Origin: JAHJQQ01 sp964458835
GTDB taxonomy: Bacteria; Pseudomonadota; Gammaproteobacteria; Thiohalobacterales; Thiohalobacteraceae
Assembly: GCA_964458835.1 (NCBI GenBank)
Contig: CAYWKV010000007.1
Location: 1-48,171 of the forward strand
Length of the DNA: 48,171 nucleotides
Direction of reading: 5' to 3'
Shown here: piece after piece, positions 34,745-43,393 of the stretch
How positions within the stretch are numbered: the first letter of the stretch is position 1
How the letters are laid out: each line of letters starts with the position of its first letter
The notes under the pieces: generated by a model
Database searches by the model: none
Told to the model about the DNA's origin: nothing
Seen by the model: the letters and a program-made list of their open reading frames with translations, nothing else
Position numbers and translations under genes: made by a program

Positions 34745-35273
34745 CCACCGCGTTCGTAAAGGGCGTCGTCTTCACGTGCCTCATCCACCGTTACCGTCAC
34801 ACCCATGCGTCATCCGATACCATCATGAGCCGCTTTTGCCTCTAGCATCATCAGTCGAAATTGCAGCATCCTCAAGATGTCGTTTCTAGCGATATGGGCA
34901 GTCTTTGGCTCTCGGATATGCCGCCTGGGACATCTCCTGCGCAGTTCTCCATCCAGGGATTGCAGGATCACCCGAGACCATGTATTCTCCGCGTTGACAG
35001 GGATCGTTGGTTGCGCAAGACAGGAGGTCACGCGCGTTTTCTGCAGACCAGTTCGACAAGCAGTCTCGAGGTTTGCAGAATGCTGCGACCGCATCCCGTA
35101 AGACCCCGCACGCAGGAGCGCGTGCGGGGTCTTGTCACCTTACTCGTCGGTTTTCACCATCCTTCAAGTCCCCGTCTCGCCGTACTCGTGATGTCGTGGC
35201 CGTGACTCTTCCGTAGCCGGCAAGTAGGACGTAACTTTAGTCTCGAACGCTACAGCTCATTAGGGTACGGGCC
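34745..35273. other. Intergenic region between divergent mdh and GT2 genes
   Basis: About 530 bases with no recognisable protein. It holds a very stable terminator-like hairpin at 35100-35133, listed separately, and a possible 21-codon frame at 34741-34806 ending on the mdh start. Short frames such as 34877-35101 on the plus strand have no ribosome site and no recognisable product. Because the flanking genes point away from each other, promoters for both are expected here but none is clear. Confidence 0.4.
35100..35133. terminator. Strong terminator-like hairpin between divergent genes
   Basis: Perfect 14-base arms (AAGACCCCGCACGC and its complement GCGTGCGGGGTCTT) flank a six-base loop AGGAGC. 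The A and T ends make it symmetrical, so it could act on both strands, though the T-tract is short. No annotated gene ends here: mdh starts to its left and the glycosyltransferase starts to its right. It therefore suggests an unannotated transcript. Confidence 0.65.
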
Positions 35274-36287
35274 TTGCCTACGCTCAACGTCGCCGTAATC
35301 GTTGTCAACTATAATTCGGGCGACCTGCTGGCCAGGTGTCTAAGCGCGATAGCAGCACAGACGACTGCACCGAAACGTGTTCTCGTTATAGACAACGGGA
35401 GTTCTGACGGCGCTGTGGCTGCGTGCGAACAGAAGTTCCCTGCCGTCGAATTTCACCGCATGAACTCCAACCTTGGCTTCGCCAAAGCCAACAATATCGC
35501 TGCCGAGCTCGCTACGGGATGTGATTGGCTGGCGCTCGTGAACCCCGATGCCTTCGCCGCGCCCACATGGCTAGAGGAATTCAGGAAAGGGGCTGAGGTC
35601 CATAGTTCCTATCGAATGTTCGCGTGCTGCATGATATCTGACTCGAATCGCCAACTGGCCGATGGCGCTGGCGACCTCTACCGTACGGATGGGATTGCGT
35701 GGGCTCGCCATCAAGGAATGCCTCTCGCCAGTCTGGAGAACACCGAAGTCGAAGTCTTTGCACCGTCGGGGGGCGCTGCCTTTTATCACAGAGATACGTT
35801 CCTCGCATCTGGAGGGTTCGATGAAAGATACTTCTGTTATTACGAAGACGTCGATCTTGGATTCAGGCTGAGATTGCTAGGCCATCGATGCCTGTATCTT
35901 CCCAAGGCCATCGTATTCCACCTCGGTTCCGCGATTACTGGGCGGTCGAGCGATTTCACCGTCTACCACGCGAACCGCAATATAGTCTGGACGTATGTTA
36001 AGAATATGCCTGCCCCGTATTTCTGGTATTACCTACCGTCGCATGTCTTCGCCAACCTGGTAATGCTATTGCTATTCGCGGCCAAAGGCCGGCTGCGGGT
36101 GATCGCAAAAGCGAAGTGGCATGCTGTCCTTGGTCTGCGTAGCATGGTAACCAGCCGGAAAGATATTCAGAAAAACAGGAGCGTGAGTCCGGGAGATGTG
36201 CTGAGATCGATGAGTCGCGACGGTGGAGTCCGCTCAGTATTTAGGAAAACCAGGCGGCTGCTGCTTTCAGTCCTCCGCGGCCACTGA
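35274..36287 (+). CDS. Family 2 glycosyltransferase, rhamnosyltransferase-like
   Basis: The 337-residue GT-A protein has VAVIVVNYNSGD at the N-terminus, VIDNGSSDG, NLGFAKANN and LVNPDA, the set seen in WbbL-type rhamnosyltransferases, and FDERYFCYYEDVDLGFRLRLLG as the acceptor-side ED motif. Two hydrophobic stretches near residues 245-265 suggest a membrane-touching C-terminus. The start is a TTG at 35274 preceded by AGGG eight bases upstream; no ATG or GTG start fits the conserved first strand. The 3' end overlaps the convergent glycosyltransferase by 21 bases. A role in adding a deoxyhexose is inferred only from similarity. Confidence 0.84.
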   Translation: MPTLNVAVIVVNYNSGDLLARCLSAIAAQTTAPKRVLVIDNGSSDGAVAACEQKFPAVEFHRMNSNLGFAKANNIAAELATGCDWLALVNPDAFAAPTWLEEFRKGAEVHSSYRMFACCMISDSNRQLADGAGDLYRTDGIAWARHQGMPLASLENTEVEVFAPSGGAAFYHRDTFLASGGFDERYFCYYEDVDLGFRLRLLGHRCLYLPKAIVFHLGSAITGRSSDFTVYHANRNIVWTYVKNMPAPYFWYYLPSHVFANLVMLLLFAAKGRLRVIAKAKWHAVLGLRSMVTSRKDIQKNRSVSPGDVLRSMSRDGGVRSVFRKTRRLLLSVLRGH

Positions 36288-37355
36288 GATGGCCGTGCGG
36301 ATATTTTTTGAGTAATGGTGCGGCAGGTGTGCGGATGCCACCTGAGCTCGCGCGGATTTGCCGAGTCTTTGTCTCAGATCCGGGTCGTCTATCAGTGACA
36401 AGGCACGTTTCATCGCAGGAATATCGCCTGGTGGAACCAAGATTCCCGTTTCCATGTTTCGAATGTAGTCCACAGTTCCAGCGGTCTCAGTTGCAATTAC
36501 AGCCTTGCCCATGGCCATGGCCTGGAGTATCACGCTCTGACCGATCGATATCTTCCGATCCTGCAGGGGTACCACAACGGCACGGGCCCGCATGATCAGG
36601 TCATCCAGTTCAGTGGTCGATATATTTTCGAGAACGCGAATTTTCTCAATCCCGGCAAATTCCCGTACTGTGCCGTTGCCGCCTACGATAATGGCCTGGA
36701 TACCGGTATTGCGGAGTGCGTCCGCCAGCGTCCCGTAGTCGCGAAAAGATCGCCCTGCCGCGATGATGTAATCATCCTCGGCTGGTAGTCCGCGCTCCAG
36801 GAATTCCGGTGTCGTATGAAATGGAACGAATACCAGTTTCTGGTATGGCCAGCGGAAGACCTCACGATAATATTCGAGTTCCGGCTTGGATGATACTACG
36901 ACACGGTAGACCGACGAAAATATGAACCGCATGAGGGCGTATTTCAGCCTCGAAGACCAGTTTTCCTGCTGTTCACGCATGATGAATTGCAGGATGACAT
37001 GTTTTGGTTTCTTCCATCGGAATATGGATTGCCAGAAGGCGATGCAGAATCCAACAAGGTCGCATTCGAAAGTGAAAATGTAATCGTAGTTCCTTCGCCA
37101 CGAGATGAGTCGACGAAGTACCAGGAGCATTACCCGCGGCAGGTCGAGAGTGCTGATATCCTGGGAACGCTTCCCCTTGAACACCAATCTCTCATATTCA
37201 AGTGAACATAGTTCCTTATCAGATCCCAGATGTCGCCACCACCACGGCTTATCATGGGGTGTGCCCAGGGTGACGACAAGAGCCCGCTCACTGCCGCTCT
37301 TTGCAGTGCGTACTCGCAATTGGCCTGCCTGCACGACGTGGGTGTCTGCGCTCAT
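36267..37355 (-). CDS. Family 4 glycosyltransferase with altered EX7E motif
   Basis: A 362-residue GT-B protein. The acceptor half contains FTFECDLVGF and FIMREQQENW, and the donor half IIAAGRSFRDYGTL, IIVGGNGTV and RKISIGQSVILQAMAMGKAVIATETAGTVDY, which is the GT4 nucleotide-sugar region. In place of the two glutamates of EX7E it has Ser and Gln (ISIGQSVILQAM). Such Gln-type variants exist among GT4-like proteins, so it may still be active. The C-terminus ends in a basic helix. It is convergent with the GT2 gene and divergent from the flippase gene; the 219-base gap to the latter holds no recognised gene. Confidence 0.8.
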   Translation of the reverse strand: MSADTHVVQAGQLRVRTAKSGSERALVVTLGTPHDKPWWWRHLGSDKELCSLEYERLVFKGKRSQDISTLDLPRVMLLVLRRLISWRRNYDYIFTFECDLVGFCIAFWQSIFRWKKPKHVILQFIMREQQENWSSRLKYALMRFIFSSVYRVVVSSKPELEYYREVFRWPYQKLVFVPFHTTPEFLERGLPAEDDYIIAAGRSFRDYGTLADALRNTGIQAIIVGGNGTVREFAGIEKIRVLENISTTELDDLIMRARAVVVPLQDRKISIGQSVILQAMAMGKAVIATETAGTVDYIRNMETGILVPPGDIPAMKRALSLIDDPDLRQRLGKSARAQVASAHLPHHYSKNIRTAISVAAED

Positions 37356-37560
37356 AGTGGATACATCTGGCTCGTCAACTACAGGCTCTTTCGGTGAAAT
37401 TCAGAGGTGTGTGCGCCGTCTCCTCTCTGCGACAACCGGCTGTGCGACGCGCACCCCTTCCCTCTCCTGTCATAACTCTTGCATTATTTCACCGGTTCGG
37501 TGGGGTAAGCTTGGAAATATCCTGCGCCCACCGCCAAGCCGGATTGAAGAATGATATTTT

Positions 37561-37566
37561 AAAAGG
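37561..37566 (+). promoter_or_regulatory. Ribosome binding site AAAAGG for the GTG-start flippase
   Basis: AAAAGG lies eight bases before the GTG at 37575 and supports use of this non-ATG start. Confidence 0.5.
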
Positions 37567-37574
37567 TCGCCAAA

Positions 37575-39032
37575 GTGCCACTAAAAAATTTTAGAAAGTT
37601 TTTTCGTTCCGTCTCGTCAGTCGATGGCTCTGTTAGGACCAATGTTATCCGTTCTGGGATATGGGTCGGGGCTGCGGAGATCGTCATGGCGGTGCTCAGT
37701 GTCGGCCGTTCCGTAGCCTTGGCGCGCCTTCTGACACCTGAAATGTTCGGCCTCATGGGATTATGCTCCATCGTAATCAGGGCTATCGAAACGTTCACCC
37801 GCCCCGGAATCGGTCAGGCGTTGATTCAGAGGCAAGCATCCTTCGAGGAGGCTCGAGACACGGCATTCACCCTGCTGCTGGCGCGCGGAATCATGCTGGG
37901 TATGTTTTTGGCTGCGGCCGCGCCACTAATCGCGTGGTTCTATGAGGCGGCCGAGCTAGAAACAATGTTGCAGGTACTGTCCGCGATATTTCTGATCGGT
38001 GGATTTGTAAATATAAATACGATAGCGAAACAGAAAAATCTCGATTTTAGGTCAATCACCTATCTCGATCAGGTTACGGCGCTTCTCGGCACCATTGTGA
38101 CAGTGTCAGTCGCATTCTGGTTACGCAACGTATGGGCGCTCGTAATCGGTCAGCTGGTTACCGCGGCGACCTATACTCTGCTCTCATATTACTTCGTATC
38201 GGGGAAGCCCAGGCTGACGATCAACTGGAAAATCGCCAGAGAACTCCTCTCCTATGGGAAGTTTATTACGGCGTCGTCCATTGTGTTGTTTATTGCTACT
38301 GAATTAGATACCGCTGTGATCGGCAAATTACTGGGAACTGAGCAGCTTGGCTATTATGTATTGGCGTTCACTATCGCGAATTTGGTGACGACAAACATCT
38401 CAAAGGTCGTGTCCAAAGTTATGATGCCGGCTTATAGCAAGCTGCAATCGGACGGGCCTGCCTTGCGGAGAGCCTATCTCCGCACATTATCGTTTGTGAT
38501 GTTGATGGTTCTCCCTGCGGCGATCGGGACGGTGGTCATTGCGTCTCCTCTGGTCCGTGTGATCTATGGAGAAATATGGGAGCAAGCCATCGTTCCGCTT
38601 CAGGTGCTCGCGATCTTTGGGCTGGTTCGCGCGCTCGCGAGCTTCAACGGCTATCTGTTCGAGGGCATCGGAAGGCCAGATGTCGCTTTGCGCCTTGCCC
38701 TCCTGAGATTGGCTGTCATCGCACCCCTAATCATCCCCATGATAAATGCCTATGGTCTGCGAGGGGCGGCGGTGACTGTAACCATTGGCATCGCCGTTCA
38801 GTGGGGTGTGGGGCTGGCGCATCTTTCCCGCATTGTACATATCGGTTTGACGGATCTTTTTGTGGTCATGGTCAAGCCATTGTGGAAGTCAGGACTGATG
38901 GGTGTGGGAGTCTACGCATTGACAATCAGTATCGATCAGATGAGTGTCGGCAGTGTCGCGGCGGCGATAATTGCCGGTATCTCGATATATGGGGTACTCA
39001 ATATCCAAGAAATCAAACAATTCGTTCGATGA
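37575..39032 (+). CDS. Wzx-like polysaccharide flippase (MOP/PST superfamily)
   Basis: The 485-residue protein is a polytopic membrane protein with about 12 hydrophobic segments. The early block SGIWVGAAEIVMAVLSVGRSVALARLLTPEMFGLMGL and the R-P-G-I-G-QALIQR segment are typical of the lipopolysaccharide-biosynthesis oligosaccharide flippases that translocate undecaprenyl-linked repeat units. The start codon is GTG, supported by AAAAGG eight bases upstream. Base composition is noticeably lower in G+C than the hydrolase or rne regions (29 of 60 bases at 38041-38100), so transfer from another source is plausible. It is the only flippase in the window, so it likely serves the locus to its left. 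Confidence 0.88.
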   Translation: MPLKNFRKFFRSVSSVDGSVRTNVIRSGIWVGAAEIVMAVLSVGRSVALARLLTPEMFGLMGLCSIVIRAIETFTRPGIGQALIQRQASFEEARDTAFTLLLARGIMLGMFLAAAAPLIAWFYEAAELETMLQVLSAIFLIGGFVNINTIAKQKNLDFRSITYLDQVTALLGTIVTVSVAFWLRNVWALVIGQLVTAATYTLLSYYFVSGKPRLTINWKIARELLSYGKFITASSIVLFIATELDTAVIGKLLGTEQLGYYVLAFTIANLVTTNISKVVSKVMMPAYSKLQSDGPALRRAYLRTLSFVMLMVLPAAIGTVVIASPLVRVIYGEIWEQAIVPLQVLAIFGLVRALASFNGYLFEGIGRPDVALRLALLRLAVIAPLIIPMINAYGLRGAAVTVTIGIAVQWGVGLAHLSRIVHIGLTDLFVVMVKPLWKSGLMGVGVYALTISIDQMSVGSVAAAIIAGISIYGVLNIQEIKQFVR

Positions 39033-39488
39033 ACCGGAACTCGTAAGCGACCCGGTGACGGTTCACGCTCGTCTAAGCTTGTCGTGGCTTATCAATAATA
39101 TTGTGTTTAATCAGTCACATAAGTAGATACAGCTTGCGGGAGGCGGCTAGGCTAGAGTGAGCGAGGGTCCCTTCGTTGTGCGTGGGCGGCATACGGGCGC
39201 CACGGTCAACTTCCCCTGCCCCCGCGAGTCGTCCGGGCGGTATTATATTGGGCGGTACCTCGACATTTCGATTAATTGTGAACTGCAACATGGAGGCCGT
39301 AGGGTCATTAGCCGAAGATGTTGCTATGTTGTCTCCTTGAGATTGCATGGAAGGCAGGTGCTCTGTAACAGCGGTGATCATCGGGCCGGTGTAGGAAATG
39401 ACGGGCGAGCATCCCGCGGGCACGCAAGTACCAACGGATGCAAACATTATATTATTGCATTGAGATAGTCACTTCAGGGGTTTGAGAT
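39033..39488. other. Intergenic region upstream of the beta-helix gene
   Basis: About 456 bases with no recognisable gene. Just before the beta-helix gene, ATGCAA at 39438-39443 and TTGCAT at 39455-39460 form an inverted repeat 11 bases apart that surrounds an AT-rich core (TATATT and TATTAT hexamers), a possible operator or promoter. No good -35 element is visible. Two overlapping short frames (39115-39447 minus, 39157-39468 plus) look non-coding. Confidence 0.4.
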
Positions 39489-40886
39489 ATGACTCGAATT
39501 AGTCTTGGCATTCTGCTTCTATCGATAGCCGTGTCGGCACATGCCAAGACACTGTATGTCGATACCGCCAGGGGGAATGATTCCGTTACGTACGAGCAAA
39601 ACAGCGAGCAGACTCCTTGGCAGACGATCGGTCGTGCCGCCTGGGGTAACGCGTCGCGTGGCGCTCCGAATCAGAACCAAGCTGCACGCGCAGGTGACAC
39701 GGTGGTAGTCCGGGCCGGCACCTACTATACCTCTGGCATCGGCTCGCGGTATGAGCCAGTTTATAACCCAGTAAATTCCGGGACGAGTGCCGCGCCGATT
39801 GTTTTTGAGGCTGATGGGGCCGTAAGGCTTTCCTACACTAATGGATCCGGAGCAATGATCGGCACTTACCGCCGAGATTACATCAGCTGGAAAGGTTTCT
39901 ATATAAATGAAGCAACTGCACCTTCAGTGCCGGATACCGGCAGTATCGTTCTATGGAGTACCACGGGCTCATCGATCGAAAATTGTGAAATTGACGGAAA
40001 CGGCTCCGACGGACGCCAGGACAACCATAATGGTATCAGGCTCGAACACGCCAACAATGTAACCATCAGAAACAATCGTATTTACAATGTCCTTTACGGC
40101 AATGGGTCAACGCATCATAACGGTGCTGGCATCATGGCCTACTTCAGCGCAGGCGCCTTGATCGAGCATAACGAAATATATGGCTCAGGGTCCGGCATAT
40201 TCGTGAAAGGCGGCGACAACAGGGATTTCACCGTCCGTTACAACCTGGTGAGGAACAACAGCAAGGGCATCTTGTTCATGTACACGAATGCTCAGGGGCG
40301 GCATCTCGTTTACCAGAACATCTCGAAGGACAACAACGCTGGTATATCCATCGAGCTCGGTTCCAAGAATGTCAACGTCGTCAACAACACTCTGGTTGGG
40401 AATCGGGATGGCGTGCGCTTCGGGACCTATGCGGACACGATGTCCAACATCGCGGTCCGCAACAATATCGTGATGACCGCCAACGAAGCGGTCAGCGGTG
40501 GCGAGGCGCAGACGGCGGCCCCGTTTTCCCTCGATCACAATATGTACTATGACAATGCGGGCGGCTGGAGTATTGCCGGTGTGGCATATGGGTCGATGTC
40601 GGCCTGGAGAGCGGCGCTGGGCGGCACTCAAGCGGGCGATGATTACTTCAGCATCACGAGCAATCCGCTCTTCCAGGATGTGAACGCGGGTAATTACCGG
40701 CTTCGTTCCGATTCGGCTGCGCTGCGGGCGGGTATCGACGTGCTCGACCTCAACCGAAACGGCAGCACTTCGGACCCACTACCCCTGGGAGCCTACATCA
40801 CGGGTAACGAAGCGATTGGCCTGCTGGTCGGTGGAGCGGCAATATCCCCGCCTAGCCCGCCGACCGATCTCGAGGTTATTCCGTAG
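39489..40886 (+). CDS. Secreted right-handed parallel beta-helix protein
   Basis: A 465-residue protein with a signal peptide (cleavage likely after AHA at residue 19). The mature start KTLYVDTARGNDS is the usual opening of Pbl/pectate-lyase-fold proteins, then PWQTIGRAAW and AGDTVVVRAGTYY. From about 150 to 370 there are repeated strands such as NNVTIRNNRIYN, ALIEHNEIYG, FTVRYNLVRNN and VNVVNNTLVGN, fitting PbH1 repeats. It may be a polysaccharide lyase, epimerase or hydrolase acting on the exported glycan; the catalytic residues cannot be named. The C-terminus is a Pro-rich linker (ISPPSPPTDLEVIP) with no PEP-CTERM anchor. A ribosome site (AGGGG) lies eight bases ahead of the ATG. Confidence 0.83.
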   Translation: MTRISLGILLLSIAVSAHAKTLYVDTARGNDSVTYEQNSEQTPWQTIGRAAWGNASRGAPNQNQAARAGDTVVVRAGTYYTSGIGSRYEPVYNPVNSGTSAAPIVFEADGAVRLSYTNGSGAMIGTYRRDYISWKGFYINEATAPSVPDTGSIVLWSTTGSSIENCEIDGNGSDGRQDNHNGIRLEHANNVTIRNNRIYNVLYGNGSTHHNGAGIMAYFSAGALIEHNEIYGSGSGIFVKGGDNRDFTVRYNLVRNNSKGILFMYTNAQGRHLVYQNISKDNNAGISIELGSKNVNVVNNTLVGNRDGVRFGTYADTMSNIAVRNNIVMTANEAVSGGEAQTAAPFSLDHNMYYDNAGGWSIAGVAYGSMSAWRAALGGTQAGDDYFSITSNPLFQDVNAGNYRLRSDSAALRAGIDVLDLNRNGSTSDPLPLGAYITGNEAIGLLVGGAAISPPSPPTDLEVIP

Positions 40887-40934
40887 ACGTAGGGGTGAGT
40901 TGCAACCTCGGTAGTTCCTGAACATGCCTTGACT

Positions 40935-40976
40935 TTGCGCCCTCGCATCGTAACCGGATGCGGGGGCGCAACTTTT
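40935..40976. terminator. Rho-independent terminator between convergent genes
   Basis: A 15-bp stem with one G-T pair (TTGCGCCCTCGCATC against GATGCGGGGGCGCAA) and a 7-base loop, followed by CTTTT on the plus strand. It lies 48 bases after the beta-helix stop and before the convergent glycosyltransferase end at 41009. Confidence 0.75.
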
Positions 40977-41008
40977 GCAACAAGCCCTACCCTGACCTGT
41001 AGGCCCTG

Positions 41009-42235
41009 TCATTCCAGTATCGAGGCATACACTTCCTCCGTCTTGCGGATGTTTGTCTGAATGTTGAATTCAGACAGTAGACGCGCTCGTCCCTTAATCC
41101 CCATCTCTGCTGCCACATCTGGTGATAACAAAAATTGCTTGGCAGCTTCTGCAAGCGCCGCAGGGTTGCCCGGTTGAAACGTCAAACCTGTGCTGCCTTC
41201 TTCGATAATTTCGGTGACTGCACCGCCCCGTGCGCCGATCACAGGCTTACTCATCGCCATGGCCTCGATCAGAACGCGCCCGAAGGGTTCGGGTTCGACG
41301 GAGGTGTGGATAACGATCTCCATGGTGTTTATGTAATCCGCGACGTTCCGCGTATATCCGGTAAAGCGGATGTTCTCTTGTACCCCCAGTTCTCCGGCGA
41401 GTGCGAGCAGGTGATCATGATAGGCTTGGTCGGCCGGTGCCGTATCCCCTACAAACAGGCAGACCACGTCCGGGATATCTCGCAGAATCAGGGGTAAGGC
41501 TCTGATCATCGTCTCCTGCCCCTTCCAAAATTTGATGTTGCCTATCACCCCGACGACTCTGGTGCCGGGACCTATGCCTTGGCGTTGGAGAATATCGGCG
41601 GCTTCGGTGTTGACCGAGACAACGCGCGGGTCGATCCCGTTGTAGATGGTCACGAGGTTCCCTGCATCGATCGAGTGATCCTTCAGATTGTCGCGCACCG
41701 CGTTGGATATGCACACGATCGCTTTCAGGCGCCTTCCAAGCGCCCGTGCAAGCAGCGGGTAATGTCTATTGATGCCGCGCTCGTGCGTTATGCAGGGCAC
41801 CCCGGTCAGCATCGCTGCCAGCATCCAGTCATTGTTCCGCACGATCGAGTTGTTCAGATGCACGATATCGATGTTCAACTCGCGCAGAAGACGTGCGTAG
41901 TAAAAGGCGCGCCCCACGAAGCCTTTCGAAAAATTTACGGCCTTCTGCAAAACATCACGGCAAGGCCGTACTAGCCAGGCCACACCGGGCGGCACATGCC
42001 CTATCTGATAAATCACCGGTTTGTATGCCGGAATGATTAGGGTACGTATGCCTGCCGCATGGTATTGCGGCAACAGGGTGTGTTCATCATGGAATACGAC
42101 GATGGGACTGTATTTCGTTTTGTCCAAGCCGGAGACGAGGTAAAGCAAGCTGAAAAATGATCCGCCCACGGTACCATCGGTATTGCCTTCGCAGTAGAGC
42201 ACATTGAAACGTTTGTCGTGGTTCGTCATTGCCAT
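41009..42235 (-). CDS. Family 4 glycosyltransferase
   Basis: The 408-residue protein has a GT-B layout with the acceptor loop GTVGGSFFSLL, CISNAVRDN at the end of the first domain, TIYNGID and GVIGNIKFWKGQETMI at the domain joint, and the donor-site EPEPFGRVLIEAMAMSKPVIG with both EX7E glutamates. No signal peptide. It is a lone leftward gene separated from sppA by 73 bases, and its end lies just beyond the terminator at 40935-40976. It marks the right border of the EPS locus; its product probably acts on the same glycan, but this is inference. Confidence 0.85.
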   Translation of the reverse strand: MAMTNHDKRFNVLYCEGNTDGTVGGSFFSLLYLVSGLDKTKYSPIVVFHDEHTLLPQYHAAGIRTLIIPAYKPVIYQIGHVPPGVAWLVRPCRDVLQKAVNFSKGFVGRAFYYARLLRELNIDIVHLNNSIVRNNDWMLAAMLTGVPCITHERGINRHYPLLARALGRRLKAIVCISNAVRDNLKDHSIDAGNLVTIYNGIDPRVVSVNTEAADILQRQGIGPGTRVVGVIGNIKFWKGQETMIRALPLILRDIPDVVCLFVGDTAPADQAYHDHLLALAGELGVQENIRFTGYTRNVADYINTMEIVIHTSVEPEPFGRVLIEAMAMSKPVIGARGGAVTEIIEEGSTGLTFQPGNPAALAEAAKQFLLSPDVAAEMGIKGRARLLSEFNIQTNIRKTEEVYASILE

Positions 42236-42308
42236 GACTGTTTTCTTTATGTATTAAAGTCAAGCAGGACGCGCGATGTGTCGGGAGTCTTGTCGAGGGC
42301 CCTATGCC

Positions 42309-43319
42309 CTATCTGAAGGACGGACGGAGAATATCCGCTGCAATACTCTGCCCCATCGCCGCCCCGATCCCCCGCGCGAACCGCTGCAGGAAATCCGGCC
42401 GCGGCGTGAAGTCGACGATCTCCGCGGCGCCGATCAGTTCGCGGGCGACGTAGCTGGCGCTGCCGATGCCGTCCACCAGGCCGAGTTCGACGCTCTGCTC
42501 GCCGGTCCAGACCAGTCCGGAAAACAGCTTGTCGTCCAGCCTGAGGCGGTCGCCGCGGCCGGTCTTCACCGTGTTGATGAACTGTTCGTGGATGCTGTTC
42601 AGCAGTGTCTGGATGTGGGCGACGTCGTCCGGGTTCTCGGGCAGGAAGGGATCCAGGAAGCCCTTGTGGTCGCCGGCCGTGAGCAGCCGCCGTTCAACGC
42701 CGAGCTTGTCCAGGGCCTCGACGAAGCCGAAGCTGTCCATGCGCACGCCGATCGAGCCGACGATGCTGGCCTTGTCGGCATAGATCTGGTCGGCGCCGAC
42801 CGCGATGTAGTAGCCGCCTGAGGCGCAGACGTCGGTGACCACGGCATAGAGCGGAATGTCAGGATGGGCTGCGCGCAGCCGCCGCATCTCGTCGTTGATG
42901 TAGCCGGCCTGCACGGGACTGCCGCCGGGGCTGTTGATGCGCACGATCACGCCCGCCGTCTTCTTGTCCTCGAAGGCTTTGCGCAGCCCGGCGACCACCT
43001 GGTCGGCGCTGGCATCGGCATCGGCCGCGATGATGCCGCTGACCTCCACCAGGGCGGTGTGCTTGGCGGCTGCCACATGGGGCGTCTCCCAGCCCGAAGG
43101 ACGGTATAGGAACAGCAGCCCGAAGAGATATAAGAAGGCGAGCACCTTGAACAGGATGCTCCAGCGGCGGGCGCGGCGCTGCTCGTTGAGCGACGCGAAG
43201 GCGAGCCGGTTGAGCAACTCGCGCTCCCAGCCGGCATCTTTGCCGTCCGCCCCGCTTCCAGCCGTCGGCGCCTTCGCATCGCCGTAGCTTGCCTTGTCCG
43301 AGGTCCAGTCGTCGCTCAT
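42309..43319 (-). CDS. sppA: S49 family signal peptide peptidase SppA-like
   Basis: The 336-residue protein has a hydrophilic N-terminus, one membrane segment at about 54-72 and a periplasmic S49 domain. INSPGGSP (129-135) and DVCASGGYYIAVGAD contain the family motifs; Ser167 is the predicted nucleophile and Lys219 in GDHKGFLDPF the predicted general base. It would degrade leftover signal peptides or membrane peptides. The 36K-type single-domain form is meant here, not the double-domain E. coli enzyme. The genes rluC, the HAD phosphatase and this peptidase form a conserved leftward block divergent from rne in many gammaproteobacteria. It is 74 bases after the phosphatase stop. Confidence 0.9.
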   Translation of the reverse strand: MSDDWTSDKASYGDAKAPTAGSGADGKDAGWERELLNRLAFASLNEQRRARRWSILFKVLAFLYLFGLLFLYRPSGWETPHVAAAKHTALVEVSGIIAADADASADQVVAGLRKAFEDKKTAGVIVRINSPGGSPVQAGYINDEMRRLRAAHPDIPLYAVVTDVCASGGYYIAVGADQIYADKASIVGSIGVRMDSFGFVEALDKLGVERRLLTAGDHKGFLDPFLPENPDDVAHIQTLLNSIHEQFINTVKTGRGDRLRLDDKLFSGLVWTGEQSVELGLVDGIGSASYVARELIGAAEIVDFTPRPDFLQRFARGIGAAMGQSIAADILRPSFR

Positions 43320-43393
43320 CGTGGGCCTTCTCCCGTTGGATGTCGGCGGGGCCGCGCGAAATGCGGCACCCCGCTATCAATCGACCGATCTTC

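Noticed and set aside
34877..35101. 74-codon plus-strand frame ending at the hairpin
   Set aside because: No ribosome site and no recognisable sequence. Mentioned only because it ends beside the hairpin; an RNA transcript is more likely.
37511..37527. Sigma-54-like TGGAAATATCCTGC upstream of the flippase
   Set aside because: Only nine bases separate GG and GC; the -24/-12 promoter requires ten, so it does not qualify.
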